Source of the DNA: Patescibacteria group bacterium
Lineage (GTDB): Bacteria; Patescibacteria; Paceibacteria; Paceibacterales; UBA10102
DNA: 64,000 nucleotides
Reading direction: 5' to 3'
NCBI GenBank assembly: GCA_024239055.1
Contig: JANBVJ010000001.1
Span: forward strand, 434,001 to 498,000
Shown: one piece after another, positions 21,951 through 29,922 of the stretch
How positions within the stretch are numbered: the first letter of the stretch is position 1
How the letters are laid out: every line of letters starts with the position of its first letter
Notes under the pieces: model-generated
The model's database searches: none
What the model was told of the DNA's origin: nothing
Seen by the model: only the letters and a program-made list of their open reading frames with translations
Made by a program: the position numbers and the translations under genes

Positions 21951-24148
21951 TACATTGATTTAAGATTTCCCCAAGTGCTTCCTTCCTTCACCTCTACCTC
22001 CATAACAACCCGCAGCTGCACCACTCCTTCCATAAGGGCTTTGATGCGATGGCTAACTTTTTGAATTATATCATCTGAGCACTCGAACAACAATTCATCA
22101 TGAATCTGAAGCAGCAGCCTGCAATCCCAATCTTGCTTCTTTATCTCTTCGGTAGTTTTAACCATGGACATCTTCATTATGTCAGCTGCCGTTCCCTGCA
22201 ATGGATGGTTAATAGCCATTCTTTCTCCTGCTGCTCTTAATTGTGGCGCCCTAGAATGAATTTCAGGAATATATCTCCTTCTGCCGAATATAGTCTCTGT
22301 ATACCCATTTAACTGCACAAACTCCCGCATGGCTTCAATATAGGTCAGAATTGCGGGAAACCTGGCAAAGTAATCTTCAATAAACTCTCTGGCTTCCTCA
22401 CGAGATATTTTAGCGGATTTCGCGAATCCAACCTCTCCCATACCATATAAAATACCAAAGTTTAGGGCTTTAGCTCGATAGCGCATATCAGAAGTCACTT
22501 TTTCAGGAGGAATACCGAATACCACGGATGCCGTTATCCTATGAATGTCCTCTCCTTTTTCAAAGGATTCTTGCATCTGTGGTTCTTTTGCTACGTGAGC
22601 GGCCAGACGCAGCTCCATTTGTGAATAGTCAAATGAAAGAAACTTATATCCTTTTTCCGTAATAAATCCTCCTCGTATTTTACTTCCCCAATCCCCCAAC
22701 ACAGGAATGTTCTGAAGATTGGGGGAAAAAGAAGAAAGACGCCCTGTTGTCGTCCCCAATTGGTCAAATGTTGTATGAATCCTATCATTACTGTCTGCCA
22801 TGCCGGGCAGAGGAGTAATGTAGGTCGTATAGATCTTTCTTAACTCTCGATACAAAAGTAAATCTTTTATAATCTTATGCTCGTCCTGTAGTTTTTCCAG
22901 CTCTCCTGCTGCTATAGATACTACGCCTCCAGGTGTTTTCTTTAATCCTTTAGCAGAAAGCCCAAGCTTTTCAAATAGAATCTCAGACAACTGCTTGGAA
23001 GAGTTAATATTAAACTCACTTCCGGACTTTTTATATATCTTCTTTTCCAGCTTTGTTATCTCTTTTGAAACCTCTTTTTCCAGTTTAGCAAAGGATTTCT
23101 TGTCTATCTTTATTCCTACGTTCTCCATGGCACGCAATATAGGAATGAGTTTCAATTCCAGTTCATATATCTCCTTTGAAAAAACCTCGTCTTCATATAA
23201 TTTCTTAATGCGTTCTGAAAGATCTTCTTGAGAAATCTCCCCTGTCTTATCTCCCTTTAAATCGGAAAATCGAGATTGCAGGGTACGAAATCCCATATGA
23301 CTCAAATAACTATCGGCATTCTTTGCCTTTCCAATATTCCATACAAGGTCATTTAATGGCATCTCAATTGGAACATCAAGGTCAATTGAGGCTAAGTCAC
23401 GAGACATAAAAGCATCTTCCTTATGCTTGATGAGGGCAGTAAGCGCAGCTGGCCTCACGTCCTCCACCTCACCTTTTTTTAGAGCTTTATATAAGCTCTC
23501 CATAGAACCAAACTGCAAGAGTAGGTGCACTGCGGTCTTCTCGCCCACGCCCCTAACACCTGGGATATTATCTGAAGGATCCCCTCTGAGTCCCTTATAA
23601 TCCACAACTTGCGAGGGAGTTAATCCCCCAAGACGTGCTTTCACCTCTTTCTCCCCATATAAAGAAGCATCCTGAAAACCCTTGCCCATTGTATATACCT
23701 TTGTGGTTTCATCCACCAACTGAAAAGCATCTGCGTCTCCGGTAAGAATAATGGTCTCAATTTTATTTGACTTGGCAGTTCTTTTTGCAATGGTTCCTAT
23801 AACGTCATCTGCCTCCCATCCGTCTTTTTCAAAATATGGAATACCAAAGGCATCCAGGGCTTCTTTAACCAATGGCATCTGCTGATACAACTCATCATCC
23901 GCGCGTACTCTCGTTCCCTTATAATCTTTAAACTTCTCTACTCGCTTGGTTGGAGCTGCCGTGTCAAAAGCAGCTGCAATATAGCTTGGCTGAATTTCTT
24001 TTATTACCTTAAACAAAACTGAAAGGAATCCAAAGACCGCATTCACCTGCTGGCCCTTTGAGGTAGTAAGCGGAGGAAGCGCATGATATGCCCGATGTAT
24101 TAAAGAGTTGGCATCAATAACAAGAAGGCGTTTTTTCTTAGTTTTCAT
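21950..24148 (-). CDS. polA: DNA polymerase I without 3'-5' exonuclease
   Basis: Gap filling and primer removal. Residues 1-295 are the 5'-3' exonuclease: V-I-D-A-N-S-L-I-H-R-A-Y-H, G-W-E-A-D-D-V-I-G-T, and G-D-P-S-D-N-I-P-G-V-R-G-V-G. About 330-732 is the polymerase domain: S-F-D-Y-S-Q-M-E-L-R (motif A), R-A-K-A-L-N-F-G-I-L-Y-G-M (motif B), Q-I-H-D-E-L-L-F-E (motif C). At 732 residues it is about 200 shorter than the E. coli enzyme; the intervening exonuclease domain is missing. The gene sits in one operon with tsaE upstream and the sensor genes downstream. Confidence 0.96.
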   Translation of the reverse strand: MKTKKKRLLVIDANSLIHRAYHALPPLTTSKGQQVNAVFGFLSVLFKVIKEIQPSYIAAAFDTAAPTKRVEKFKDYKGTRVRADDELYQQMPLVKEALDAFGIPYFEKDGWEADDVIGTIAKRTAKSNKIETIILTGDADAFQLVDETTKVYTMGKGFQDASLYGEKEVKARLGGLTPSQVVDYKGLRGDPSDNIPGVRGVGEKTAVHLLLQFGSMESLYKALKKGEVEDVRPAALTALIKHKEDAFMSRDLASIDLDVPIEMPLNDLVWNIGKAKNADSYLSHMGFRTLQSRFSDLKGDKTGEISQEDLSERIKKLYEDEVFSKEIYELELKLIPILRAMENVGIKIDKKSFAKLEKEVSKEITKLEKKIYKKSGSEFNINSSKQLSEILFEKLGLSAKGLKKTPGGVVSIAAGELEKLQDEHKIIKDLLLYRELRKIYTTYITPLPGMADSNDRIHTTFDQLGTTTGRLSSFSPNLQNIPVLGDWGSKIRGGFITEKGYKFLSFDYSQMELRLAAHVAKEPQMQESFEKGEDIHRITASVVFGIPPEKVTSDMRYRAKALNFGILYGMGEVGFAKSAKISREEAREFIEDYFARFPAILTYIEAMREFVQLNGYTETIFGRRRYIPEIHSRAPQLRAAGERMAINHPLQGTAADIMKMSMVKTTEEIKKQDWDCRLLLQIHDELLFECSDDIIQKVSHRIKALMEGVVQLRVVMEVEVKEGSTWGNLKSM

Positions 24149-24156
24149 ATCTTCTA

Positions 24157-24597
24157 TTATATCACATCCAACTCACGGCTATTCTCTCCGGTAACAAAAA
24201 AGTGTATCCATTTGGTATCCTTTGAAAGAATCTTCTTGACCCGGTCTGCCCACTCAATTACTACAATATTCTTTGGGTTGGCAACAATACTCTTAAATCC
24301 CAAATCTAAAAGCTCTTGTGAAGACTCAAGTCGATAGCAGTCAATGTGATAAAGCATGGTCTTGTTTGTATGAGGAAGCTCAAACTCCTTTATTACTAAA
24401 AATGTCGGGCTGAGTACGCGACTCTGCACTCCAAGACCCTTAGCTAACCCCTGTACAAACGTTGTCTTGCCACTTCCAAGCTCACCCTTTAATGCCAATA
24501 CAATGGCATTGTTGGTTTCGGGCAAGGCAAGAATATCCTTTGCCATTTCTTCTCCCAGCTTCTTTGTTTGTCTTGCGCTTGTTGTTTGTCTTTTCAT
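24157..24597 (-). CDS. tsaE: tRNA threonylcarbamoyladenosine biosynthesis ATPase TsaE
   Basis: Partner of TsaB/TsaD in t6A37 synthesis. The P-loop is G-E-L-G-S-G-K-T-T-F-V-Q-G-L, followed by S-P-T-F-L-V and H-I-D-C-Y-R-L, then a Walker-B-like V-V-I-E-W-A-D-R. At 146 residues it is a typical length. It ends 9 bases before the polA start on the minus strand. Confidence 0.94.
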   Translation of the reverse strand: MKRQTTSARQTKKLGEEMAKDILALPETNNAIVLALKGELGSGKTTFVQGLAKGLGVQSRVLSPTFLVIKEFELPHTNKTMLYHIDCYRLESSQELLDLGFKSIVANPKNIVVIEWADRVKKILSKDTKWIHFFVTGENSRELDVI

Positions 24598-24601
24598 AAA
24601 A

Positions 24602-25462
24602 TTGACGAATGAATACTTTTCAGATAAGGTGAAAGAAATTAACAGCTCTATGAATCCTGAGGAACTCTTTGAAAAAGCGCAACATATTACTATCTCTCTA
24701 CCGCCCTATCCATCAAAGGAAGAGTTTGAATCAGCCTGCCTATTTTTCAGTGCCGCAAAGAAACTCGGAAAAGATGCATCTCTCCAGGGAGCTAACTTAA
24801 ATAGTCCTTTGAAAGAACCTCTGCAAGGAAAAACCTTTACTGTTTCTCTCCGCGGTCTGTCTGACGTCATCTCAAAAATTCATTATGAGAAGAGCGGAGG
24901 CGACGTCAAACTATACTTTACTCTCAGGAATGGGGAGATATCTTCCAATAATATTGCTTTGGAATCATCCCAGGCATCAAACCTTATTCTTATTGTAGGC
25001 AATAATAGTGCGAGAGACAATTCTTCTGAAATAGATAACACTTCCTCAATCCAGGGAACAAAGGATTTTCTTGATACCACCCTTTCTCTTCTCTCGCCTT
25101 TTGACGTTCCAGGCGTACAGCTTTTATCCCTGGTACTATCGCGCCTGCAAGAAAACCCTCAGAAACTTTATACAGCTCACGTAACAAGACAAGACTTTGT
25201 GGAAACTAAAACAACACAGCTGCACCTTAGGGAAACTGCTAATGAGATAAAAGAATACGGAGATAAAACAGCGTCTTATTTCATACTCTTTGAAACACAA
25301 AAAGAGACAAAAGGTATTCTGTGGTCAGAGAACTCCCAGATACAAAAACGCATTCTATCTCAGGGAACAGGAAGTATTAAAAATAACTGGATGGTCTGTT
25401 CATTTCCCCAGAAAAACTCAGAAGATGCACTAAATAATATTCTAAAAACTCTTAATTCATGA
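24602..25462 (+). CDS. Hypothetical protein with weak DHH-phosphoesterase-like N-terminus
   Basis: The N-terminal part (I-S-L-P-P-Y-P-S-K-E-E-F-E-S-A-C then L-G-K-D-A-S-L-Q) follows the strand-helix pattern of NrnA/DHH proteins, but the metal-binding histidines and aspartates are absent. A strand-rich domain follows (F-T-V-S-L-R-G-L-S-D, K-L-Y-F-T-L). It is not expected to be an active phosphoesterase. Two starts fit: TTG at 24602 (286 codons) or ATG at 24650 (270 codons, MNPEELFEKAQ); the longer frame back to 24467 runs through tsaE and is not credible. The stop overlaps the start of the GspE/PilB ATPase (ATGA), so the two are co-translated. Confidence 0.55.
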   Translation: MTNEYFSDKVKEINSSMNPEELFEKAQHITISLPPYPSKEEFESACLFFSAAKKLGKDASLQGANLNSPLKEPLQGKTFTVSLRGLSDVISKIHYEKSGGDVKLYFTLRNGEISSNNIALESSQASNLILIVGNNSARDNSSEIDNTSSIQGTKDFLDTTLSLLSPFDVPGVQLLSLVLSRLQENPQKLYTAHVTRQDFVETKTTQLHLRETANEIKEYGDKTASYFILFETQKETKGILWSENSQIQKRILSQGTGSIKNNWMVCSFPQKNSEDALNNILKTLNS

Positions 25463-26775
25463 GCGATATAAAAAGAACAAAGCTGACTGGAGAGGTTAAA
25501 ATATCAGAAGCCGAATTTGAAAAGATTGCCTCGCAGGTAAGGGTTTCCTCAGATGTCGCTGTTGTCCTTAAAGAATACCTCACAGATAAAGATACAACCA
25601 AGGCAGTAGGCTTTCTACTAATCTCAGCCATTCTTTTGGACGCATCTGATATTCATACAGAACCCGGAGAGGAACAGGTACGGATTCGCTTTCGTATAGA
25701 CGGTATTCTTCAGGATATTGCTGTTATTGAACCATCTGCTTACGAAACTCTACTCTCTCGAATAAAACTCCTTTCTGGTCTGAAATTAAATGTTTCTGAT
25801 CGCCCGCAAGACGGACGTTTTTCGGTAGAAACAAAAACACCAATGGAGATTAGAACATCCTCTCTGCCATCGGAACACGGAGAGACCGTTGTTTTAAGAA
25901 TATTAAATCCAGGAAGTCTTATAACACTAAAAGACCTGGGACTCAGAGATAATCTACTTAAACTATTTAAAAAGGAGATAAAAAGCCCTAACGGCATGAT
26001 AGTAGTTACAGGTCCTACGGGATCTGGTAAAACAACTACGCTCTACGCTTTTTTGCAGGAGATTCAGCGCCCCGAGATTAAAGTCATTACCATAGAAGAT
26101 CCTATTGAGTATCACGTGAAAGGAATATCGCAGACCCAGGTTCAATCAGACAAAGGATATGATTTTGCTACGGGTTTAAAAGCAATTGTAAGACAAGACC
26201 CTGATGTTATTTTGGTGGGTGAGATGCGGGACCTTGAAACCGTGGAGATTGCGCTCCAGGCCGCTCTTACAGGACATCTGGTCTTTTCCACTCTTCATAC
26301 CAATGATGCTGCCGGAACAATTACCAGGTTAATGTCTTTGGGAGCTAAAACCGCAAACATAGCGCCAGCGATAAACTTAGCTATTGCACAACGCCTCATA
26401 AGGAAAGTATGTAAAAAGTCTGTAGGCAAGAGGAATGCATCTGCAGAAGAGTTAAAGGAAATAAAACAAGCGCTCAAGGCATTACCAATAAAAGAGCGTC
26501 CAAAAATCGGATCTTCATTAAGCGTTCCCGTGGCAAAAGGATGCAAGGAGTGCAATGATACAGGATACAAAGGAAGGGCTGGATTATTTGAAGCCATTGC
26601 AATTGATAACGAACTAAGTGAACTTATCTTGGAATCTCCGTCTACCATAGCAGTTCAAAGAATGGCCGAGAAAAAAGGAATGATTCCAATAAGAACAGAT
26701 GGTTTATTAAGAATTATTGAAGGAATAACGACATTTGAAGAGTTAAATAGGGTAACTGAAAAAGAATCTGGGTAA
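25459..26775 (+). CDS. GspE/PilB-family secretion/pilus assembly ATPase
   Basis: 438 residues. A-S-D-I-H-T-E-P begins the conserved N2 domain. The ATPase core has G-P-T-G-S-G-K-T-T-T-L-Y (Walker A), E-D-P-I-E-Y (Asp box), V-G-E-M-R-D-L-E-T (Walker B), and F-S-T-L-H-T-N-D (His box). C..C-K-E-C-N-D-T-G-Y-K-G-R near 365-375 is the tetracysteine-type zinc site of PilB. The N-terminal MshEN domain of most PilB proteins is absent. Other type IV pilus genes are not in this window, so whether it extends a pilus or drives DNA uptake cannot be settled. Confidence 0.93.
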   Translation: MSDIKRTKLTGEVKISEAEFEKIASQVRVSSDVAVVLKEYLTDKDTTKAVGFLLISAILLDASDIHTEPGEEQVRIRFRIDGILQDIAVIEPSAYETLLSRIKLLSGLKLNVSDRPQDGRFSVETKTPMEIRTSSLPSEHGETVVLRILNPGSLITLKDLGLRDNLLKLFKKEIKSPNGMIVVTGPTGSGKTTTLYAFLQEIQRPEIKVITIEDPIEYHVKGISQTQVQSDKGYDFATGLKAIVRQDPDVILVGEMRDLETVEIALQAALTGHLVFSTLHTNDAAGTITRLMSLGAKTANIAPAINLAIAQRLIRKVCKKSVGKRNASAEELKEIKQALKALPIKERPKIGSSLSVPVAKGCKECNDTGYKGRAGLFEAIAIDNELSELILESPSTIAVQRMAEKKGMIPIRTDGLLRIIEGITTFEELNRVTEKESG

Positions 26776-26778
26776 ACA

Positions 26779-26911
26779 AAAGAACCGCCTTTGCTGGGGA
26801 CCAATTTGGTTATCGGAACACAAACGTAGAATTATCCTAGGGTGTAGTTCAGCATGACCCGAGCTACCCTCTAAGGAATAAATCCAGGTCCCCAGCAAAA
26901 GAGGCTCTTTT
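26779..26911 (+). ncRNA. Structured RNA element, class unknown, possibly ending in a terminator
   Basis: A 24-base arm (26779-26802) is complementary to 26887-26910 with three mismatches, including an uninterrupted 13-bp core TTTGCTGGGGACC/GGTCCCCAGCAAA. Inside is a smaller irregular helix: AGGGT-bulge-TAGTTC against GAGCTACCCT around 26839-26872, flanked by a weak TTATCC/GGAATAA pairing. A short T run ends the 3' arm. The long rod with an internal bubble vaguely recalls 6S RNA, but it lacks anything I can match to 6S, SRP, T-box or RNase P. It lies in the 308-base gap between the ATPase and yebC and may be no more than an elaborate terminator. Confidence 0.45.
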
Positions 26912-27083
26912 ATGTCGTAAGAGAAAAAGGGGATTTCCCCTTACGACTTACGTATAATACAACATAAGGTAGTTCTTGTCAAGAGTTCTAAGAAAGAAAG
27001 TGGCTCCTGGTACTCTTTTTAGGAGATGCTTTTTTCTTTCCAGACTCTGGCAATACATCAAAAAACACGTACAATGTAAACAT

Positions 27084-27794
27084 ATGTCAGGACACAGTCA
27101 TTGGGCAGGCATAAAACATAAGAAGGGATTGGAGGACGCAAAGCGCAGCAAGATATTCTCAAAGCTTGCTCGCGAACTTACCGTGACAGCAAAAGAAGGT
27201 GGAGATCCGGATGCCAACTCAAAGCTTCGAGCTGTTATGGATAAGGCAAAAAGCGTTAATATGCCTTCAGATAATGTCTCTCGTGCCATAAAGCGGGGCA
27301 CAGGAGAAGAAAAAGGACAAGTATTAGAAGAGATTTTAGTAGAGGCCTATGGGCCAGGAGGAGTAGCTGTTTTAATTGAGGGAATTACAGATAATAAGAA
27401 TCGTTCCATGGGCGAGATAAGACAGATACTGGGGAAACACGGTGGAAAACCTGTGGATGGAGGAGCAGTCCAGTGGCTCTTTGAAAGAAAGGGTATTATA
27501 ACAGCCACCACTTCTCTTTCAAAAGAGGAAGCTGAGTTAGCTGCCATTGATGCTGGGGCCGAGGACGTTGAATGGGATGAAGAGACGATAGAGCTTCAGA
27601 CTAACCCCGCGGCTTTAGAGCAGTTAAGGAAATCTGCTCAGGAAAAGGAGTTTACTATAGAGTCTTCTTTTTTGGGTTGGGTGCCAAAAGAACCATTAGA
27701 GATAGACGAGAAGACAAATCAACAGACAGAAACTCTATTTGAGGCATTAGACGAGCAAGATGACGTACAGAATATTTACTCAAACATCAAATGA
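27084..27794 (+). CDS. YebC/PmpR-family protein
   Basis: Starts MSGHSHWAGIKHKKGLEDAK, the diagnostic N-terminus of the YebC/TACO1 family (S-G-H-S-K-W-x-x-I-K-H-x-K). V-N-M-P-S-D-N-V-S-R-A-I-K-R-G-T-G and E-A-Y-G-P-G-G-V-A follow. At 237 codons it is normal length. Some members regulate transcription and others help ribosomes through proline stretches. The in-frame ATG at 26976 adds a non-family tail, so 27084 is used. A TATAAT at 26953-26958 may be its promoter. It overlaps ruvC by ATGA, the classic yebC-ruvC pair. Confidence 0.95.
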   Translation: MSGHSHWAGIKHKKGLEDAKRSKIFSKLARELTVTAKEGGDPDANSKLRAVMDKAKSVNMPSDNVSRAIKRGTGEEKGQVLEEILVEAYGPGGVAVLIEGITDNKNRSMGEIRQILGKHGGKPVDGGAVQWLFERKGIITATTSLSKEEAELAAIDAGAEDVEWDEETIELQTNPAALEQLRKSAQEKEFTIESSFLGWVPKEPLEIDEKTNQQTETLFEALDEQDDVQNIYSNIK

Positions 27795-28279
27795 TTATTC
27801 TTGGCATTGATCCGGGGACCGCTTCCATGGGATATGGAATACTTAAAGTTAGGCCTAAAAAGAGGGGTCGTCCTGCTATTTCTCACATTCATCATGGCTG
27901 TATTACTACAAGCAAAGACCTTCCTGCATCAGAGCGCCTCCATATTATTGAAAAAGAGCTGAGGAAGATTATGCGTGAACACAGTCCTAACCTTGTAGCA
28001 ATAGAAAGCCTGTTCTTTTTTAAGAACCTTAAAACTGCAATGCCTGTTTCAGAAGCAAAAGGTGTGGTGCTCTTAATGGCTGCCAAAAACAAACTTGAGG
28101 TGCAGGAATTCTCCCCTCCCCAGATTAAGATGGCAATTACCGGCTTTGGCAGAGCAGAAAAAAAAGAGGTGCAGGAGCACGTACAAAAGATTCTCAAGCT
28201 TAAAGAACTTCCTCGTCCCAATCATGCCGCTGACGCATTGAGTGTCGCAATTATCTGTTCTCGCGGTATAAAGGGTTGA
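27791..28279 (+). CDS. ruvC: Holliday junction resolvase RuvC
   Basis: Metal-dependent junction endonuclease. The catalytic acidic residues are D7 (L-G-I-D-P-G-T-A), E72 (A-I-E-S-L-F-F), and the late H-A-A-D-A-L. Length 162 is standard. Its 3' end contains the start of the next promoter (TTGACA at 28276). ruvA and ruvB are not seen here. Confidence 0.95.
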   Translation: MIILGIDPGTASMGYGILKVRPKKRGRPAISHIHHGCITTSKDLPASERLHIIEKELRKIMREHSPNLVAIESLFFFKNLKTAMPVSEAKGVVLLMAAKNKLEVQEFSPPQIKMAITGFGRAEKKEVQEHVQKILKLKELPRPNHAADALSVAIICSRGIKG

Positions 28280-28304
28280 CAAGGGCTTGATTCTGGAATA
28301 TACT
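28276..28304 (+). promoter_or_regulatory. Near-consensus promoter of the small acidic gene
   Basis: TTGACA (28276-28281), 17-base spacer, TATACT (28299-28304). Its strength is striking given that only a tiny gene follows at 28359, about 48 bases downstream of the expected start. The -35 box overlaps the ruvC stop. Confidence 0.85.
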
Positions 28305-28358
28305 AATTGGGTAGCTTGAAAGGTCGCAAGAAGCGATAAACAAGAAATTTAAAAAACC

Positions 28359-28607
28359 ATGACATACGAAAAAGATGTCCTTACACCTTTTGTAGGTGAC
28401 GGAGAAGAGGAAACAACTCCTGAGAGTACTCCTGAAACTCCTGAGACTACAGAAGAGACATCTTCCGACAATGGCGATGGGGAAACAACCCCAGCTACTG
28501 AGGAAGGTGGAGAAGAGTCTACTCCAGAAGCTCCATCCGCGACTTTAGACGGAGAGGACGAAGGAGGAGATAAAGAGTCTTCTGATGGAGGAGAGAGCAC
28601 AGAATAA
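28359..28607 (+). CDS. Small acidic low-complexity protein
   Basis: 82 residues, mainly E, T, S, P, G and D; after M-T-Y-E-K-D-V-L-T-P-F-V-G it is a random run of short acidic blocks, so it is probably disordered. No family is recognised. It has its own near-consensus promoter and its own strong terminator, so it forms a complete, probably well expressed single-gene unit. The codons are not obviously biased. A role as a charged chaperone or adaptor is only speculation. Confidence 0.65.
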   Translation: MTYEKDVLTPFVGDGEEETTPESTPETPETTEETSSDNGDGETTPATEEGGEESTPEAPSATLDGEDEGGDKESSDGGESTE

Positions 28608-28630
28608 ATGTAATCTCATCCTCATACGCA

Positions 28631-28658
28631 AAAATAGCCCCATCTCGGGGCTTTTTTG
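28631..28658. terminator. Bidirectional terminator between the acidic gene and tyrS
   Basis: AGCCCC (28636-28641) pairs with GGGGCT (28647-28652). The flanking AAAAAT/TTTTTT extend the stem and supply T runs on both strands, so it can end both the acidic gene (plus) and tyrS (minus). Confidence 0.88.
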
Positions 28659-28662
28659 CTAC

Positions 28663-29841
28663 CTATGAAATCTGTACGAATCTACGCTTACCTACCTGAA
28701 TAACTACTCCTTTTTTAAATTTCACTGTGCTTTTTCCATCTTTTACAACCTCTCCGTTAATCTTCACGCCCCCCTGCGAAATAAGACGCCGTGCTTCTGA
28801 CTTTGAGGATGCAAGTTTTGCTTTTATAAGAATTACCGGGAGCGTCGCGGAAGCGGAAACTTTTATCTTCTGAATATCTTTTGGGAGGTTACGTTCTTGA
28901 AATACTGAAATAAACTCTTTTCCTGCCTTCTTTGCCGCTGTCTTTGTGTGATACATCCCTACAATAGTTATAGCCAACTTTGCCTTTATATCTCTTGGGG
29001 AGATTTTCTTTGTTTTTATATCTTTTTCCATCACCTGAATCTCTTTTAACGGAACATCCGTGCACATTGTGAAATATTCAATAATTAACTCATCTCTTAA
29101 AGACATAATCTTTCCAAACATCTCCTTTGGAGAATCTGTAAGGTTTACGGTATTTTGAGAGGTCTTACTCATGGTCTTGCCATCAAGACCCATAATCATA
29201 GGAACGGTTAAGACAAACTTCTCTCTTTTATTCATTTTTTGCTGGAGCTGCCGACCAATAAGCATATTAAAGACCTGGTCGGTCCCGCCAACTTCTAAAT
29301 CCACATCTAGATAAACAGAATCGTACCCTTGAAGCAAGGGGTACAGGGTTTCATGAGTCCAAACCGTATCTCCGCGTTTAATGCGTTCCTGAAACATATC
29401 TCTTTTAAATAGCTGGGTGGCTGAGATATTAGAAGCAATCTCGATAATCTCAGGGAGTCTAAGTTTCTTCAACCAGTCTCCGTTCTTTTTTATCTTCACC
29501 TTTGAAAAATCCAGAATCTTGGAGGCCTGTTTTTTCCAAGTCTTCATATTCTTTGCTATCTCTTTTTCTGTGATGCGATTCCTTCCGCGCGCGTTCTGGG
29601 AAGGATCTCCTGTTAAGACCGTACCCGTGCCAATAATCAGAATAACCTCATGGCCTAAGTCTGCAAACTGCTGAATCTTTCTTAGGGGAACTGTATGGCC
29701 TAAATGAAGATTGCTTCCGGTTGGGTCAATACCTAAATACAAACGAATTCTGCGTTTTTTCATTAACGACTCCAGTCCCTTCTTTGTTGGAAGAATCTCT
29801 GCCACCTGTCGACTGAGAACCTCCTCTTTCAATTGCCTCAT
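28663..29841 (-). CDS. tyrS: Tyrosyl-tRNA synthetase
   Basis: Class I synthetase, 392 residues. L-G-I-D-P-T-G-S-N-L-H-L-G-H carries the HIGH-type motif; G-G-T-D-Q-V-F-N-M-L-I-G-R is the adenine/tyrosine pocket; the KMSKS loop reads T-M-S-K-T. A C-terminal S4 RNA-binding domain (about 330-392) is present, as in the TyrZ type. Last codon lies next to the bidirectional terminator. Confidence 0.95.
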   Translation of the reverse strand: MRQLKEEVLSRQVAEILPTKKGLESLMKKRRIRLYLGIDPTGSNLHLGHTVPLRKIQQFADLGHEVILIIGTGTVLTGDPSQNARGRNRITEKEIAKNMKTWKKQASKILDFSKVKIKKNGDWLKKLRLPEIIEIASNISATQLFKRDMFQERIKRGDTVWTHETLYPLLQGYDSVYLDVDLEVGGTDQVFNMLIGRQLQQKMNKREKFVLTVPMIMGLDGKTMSKTSQNTVNLTDSPKEMFGKIMSLRDELIIEYFTMCTDVPLKEIQVMEKDIKTKKISPRDIKAKLAITIVGMYHTKTAAKKAGKEFISVFQERNLPKDIQKIKVSASATLPVILIKAKLASSKSEARRLISQGGVKINGEVVKDGKSTVKFKKGVVIQVGKRRFVQIS

Positions 29842-29922
29842 AATTATCTAGTTTATCAATGTGCAGGGAAAAGCGCAATGTATCTCGTTGAAGAAGAGAA
29901 AACGGTATGGTATTGTGGCTGA

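Noticed and set aside
24467..24601. Extended N-terminus of the DHH-like protein
   Set aside because: This part overlaps tsaE in antisense and reads like a shadow; starts at 24602 or 24650 are better.
26839..26872. Partial tRNA (starts like GGGTGTAGTTCAG)
   Set aside because: No anticodon or T arm follows; the segment pairs within the larger rod instead.
26779..26911. 6S, SRP, T-box or RNase P RNA
   Set aside because: I do not find the SRP tetraloop motif, the T-box AGGGTGGNACCGCG block or RNase P core sequences; a 6S assignment would rest on shape alone.
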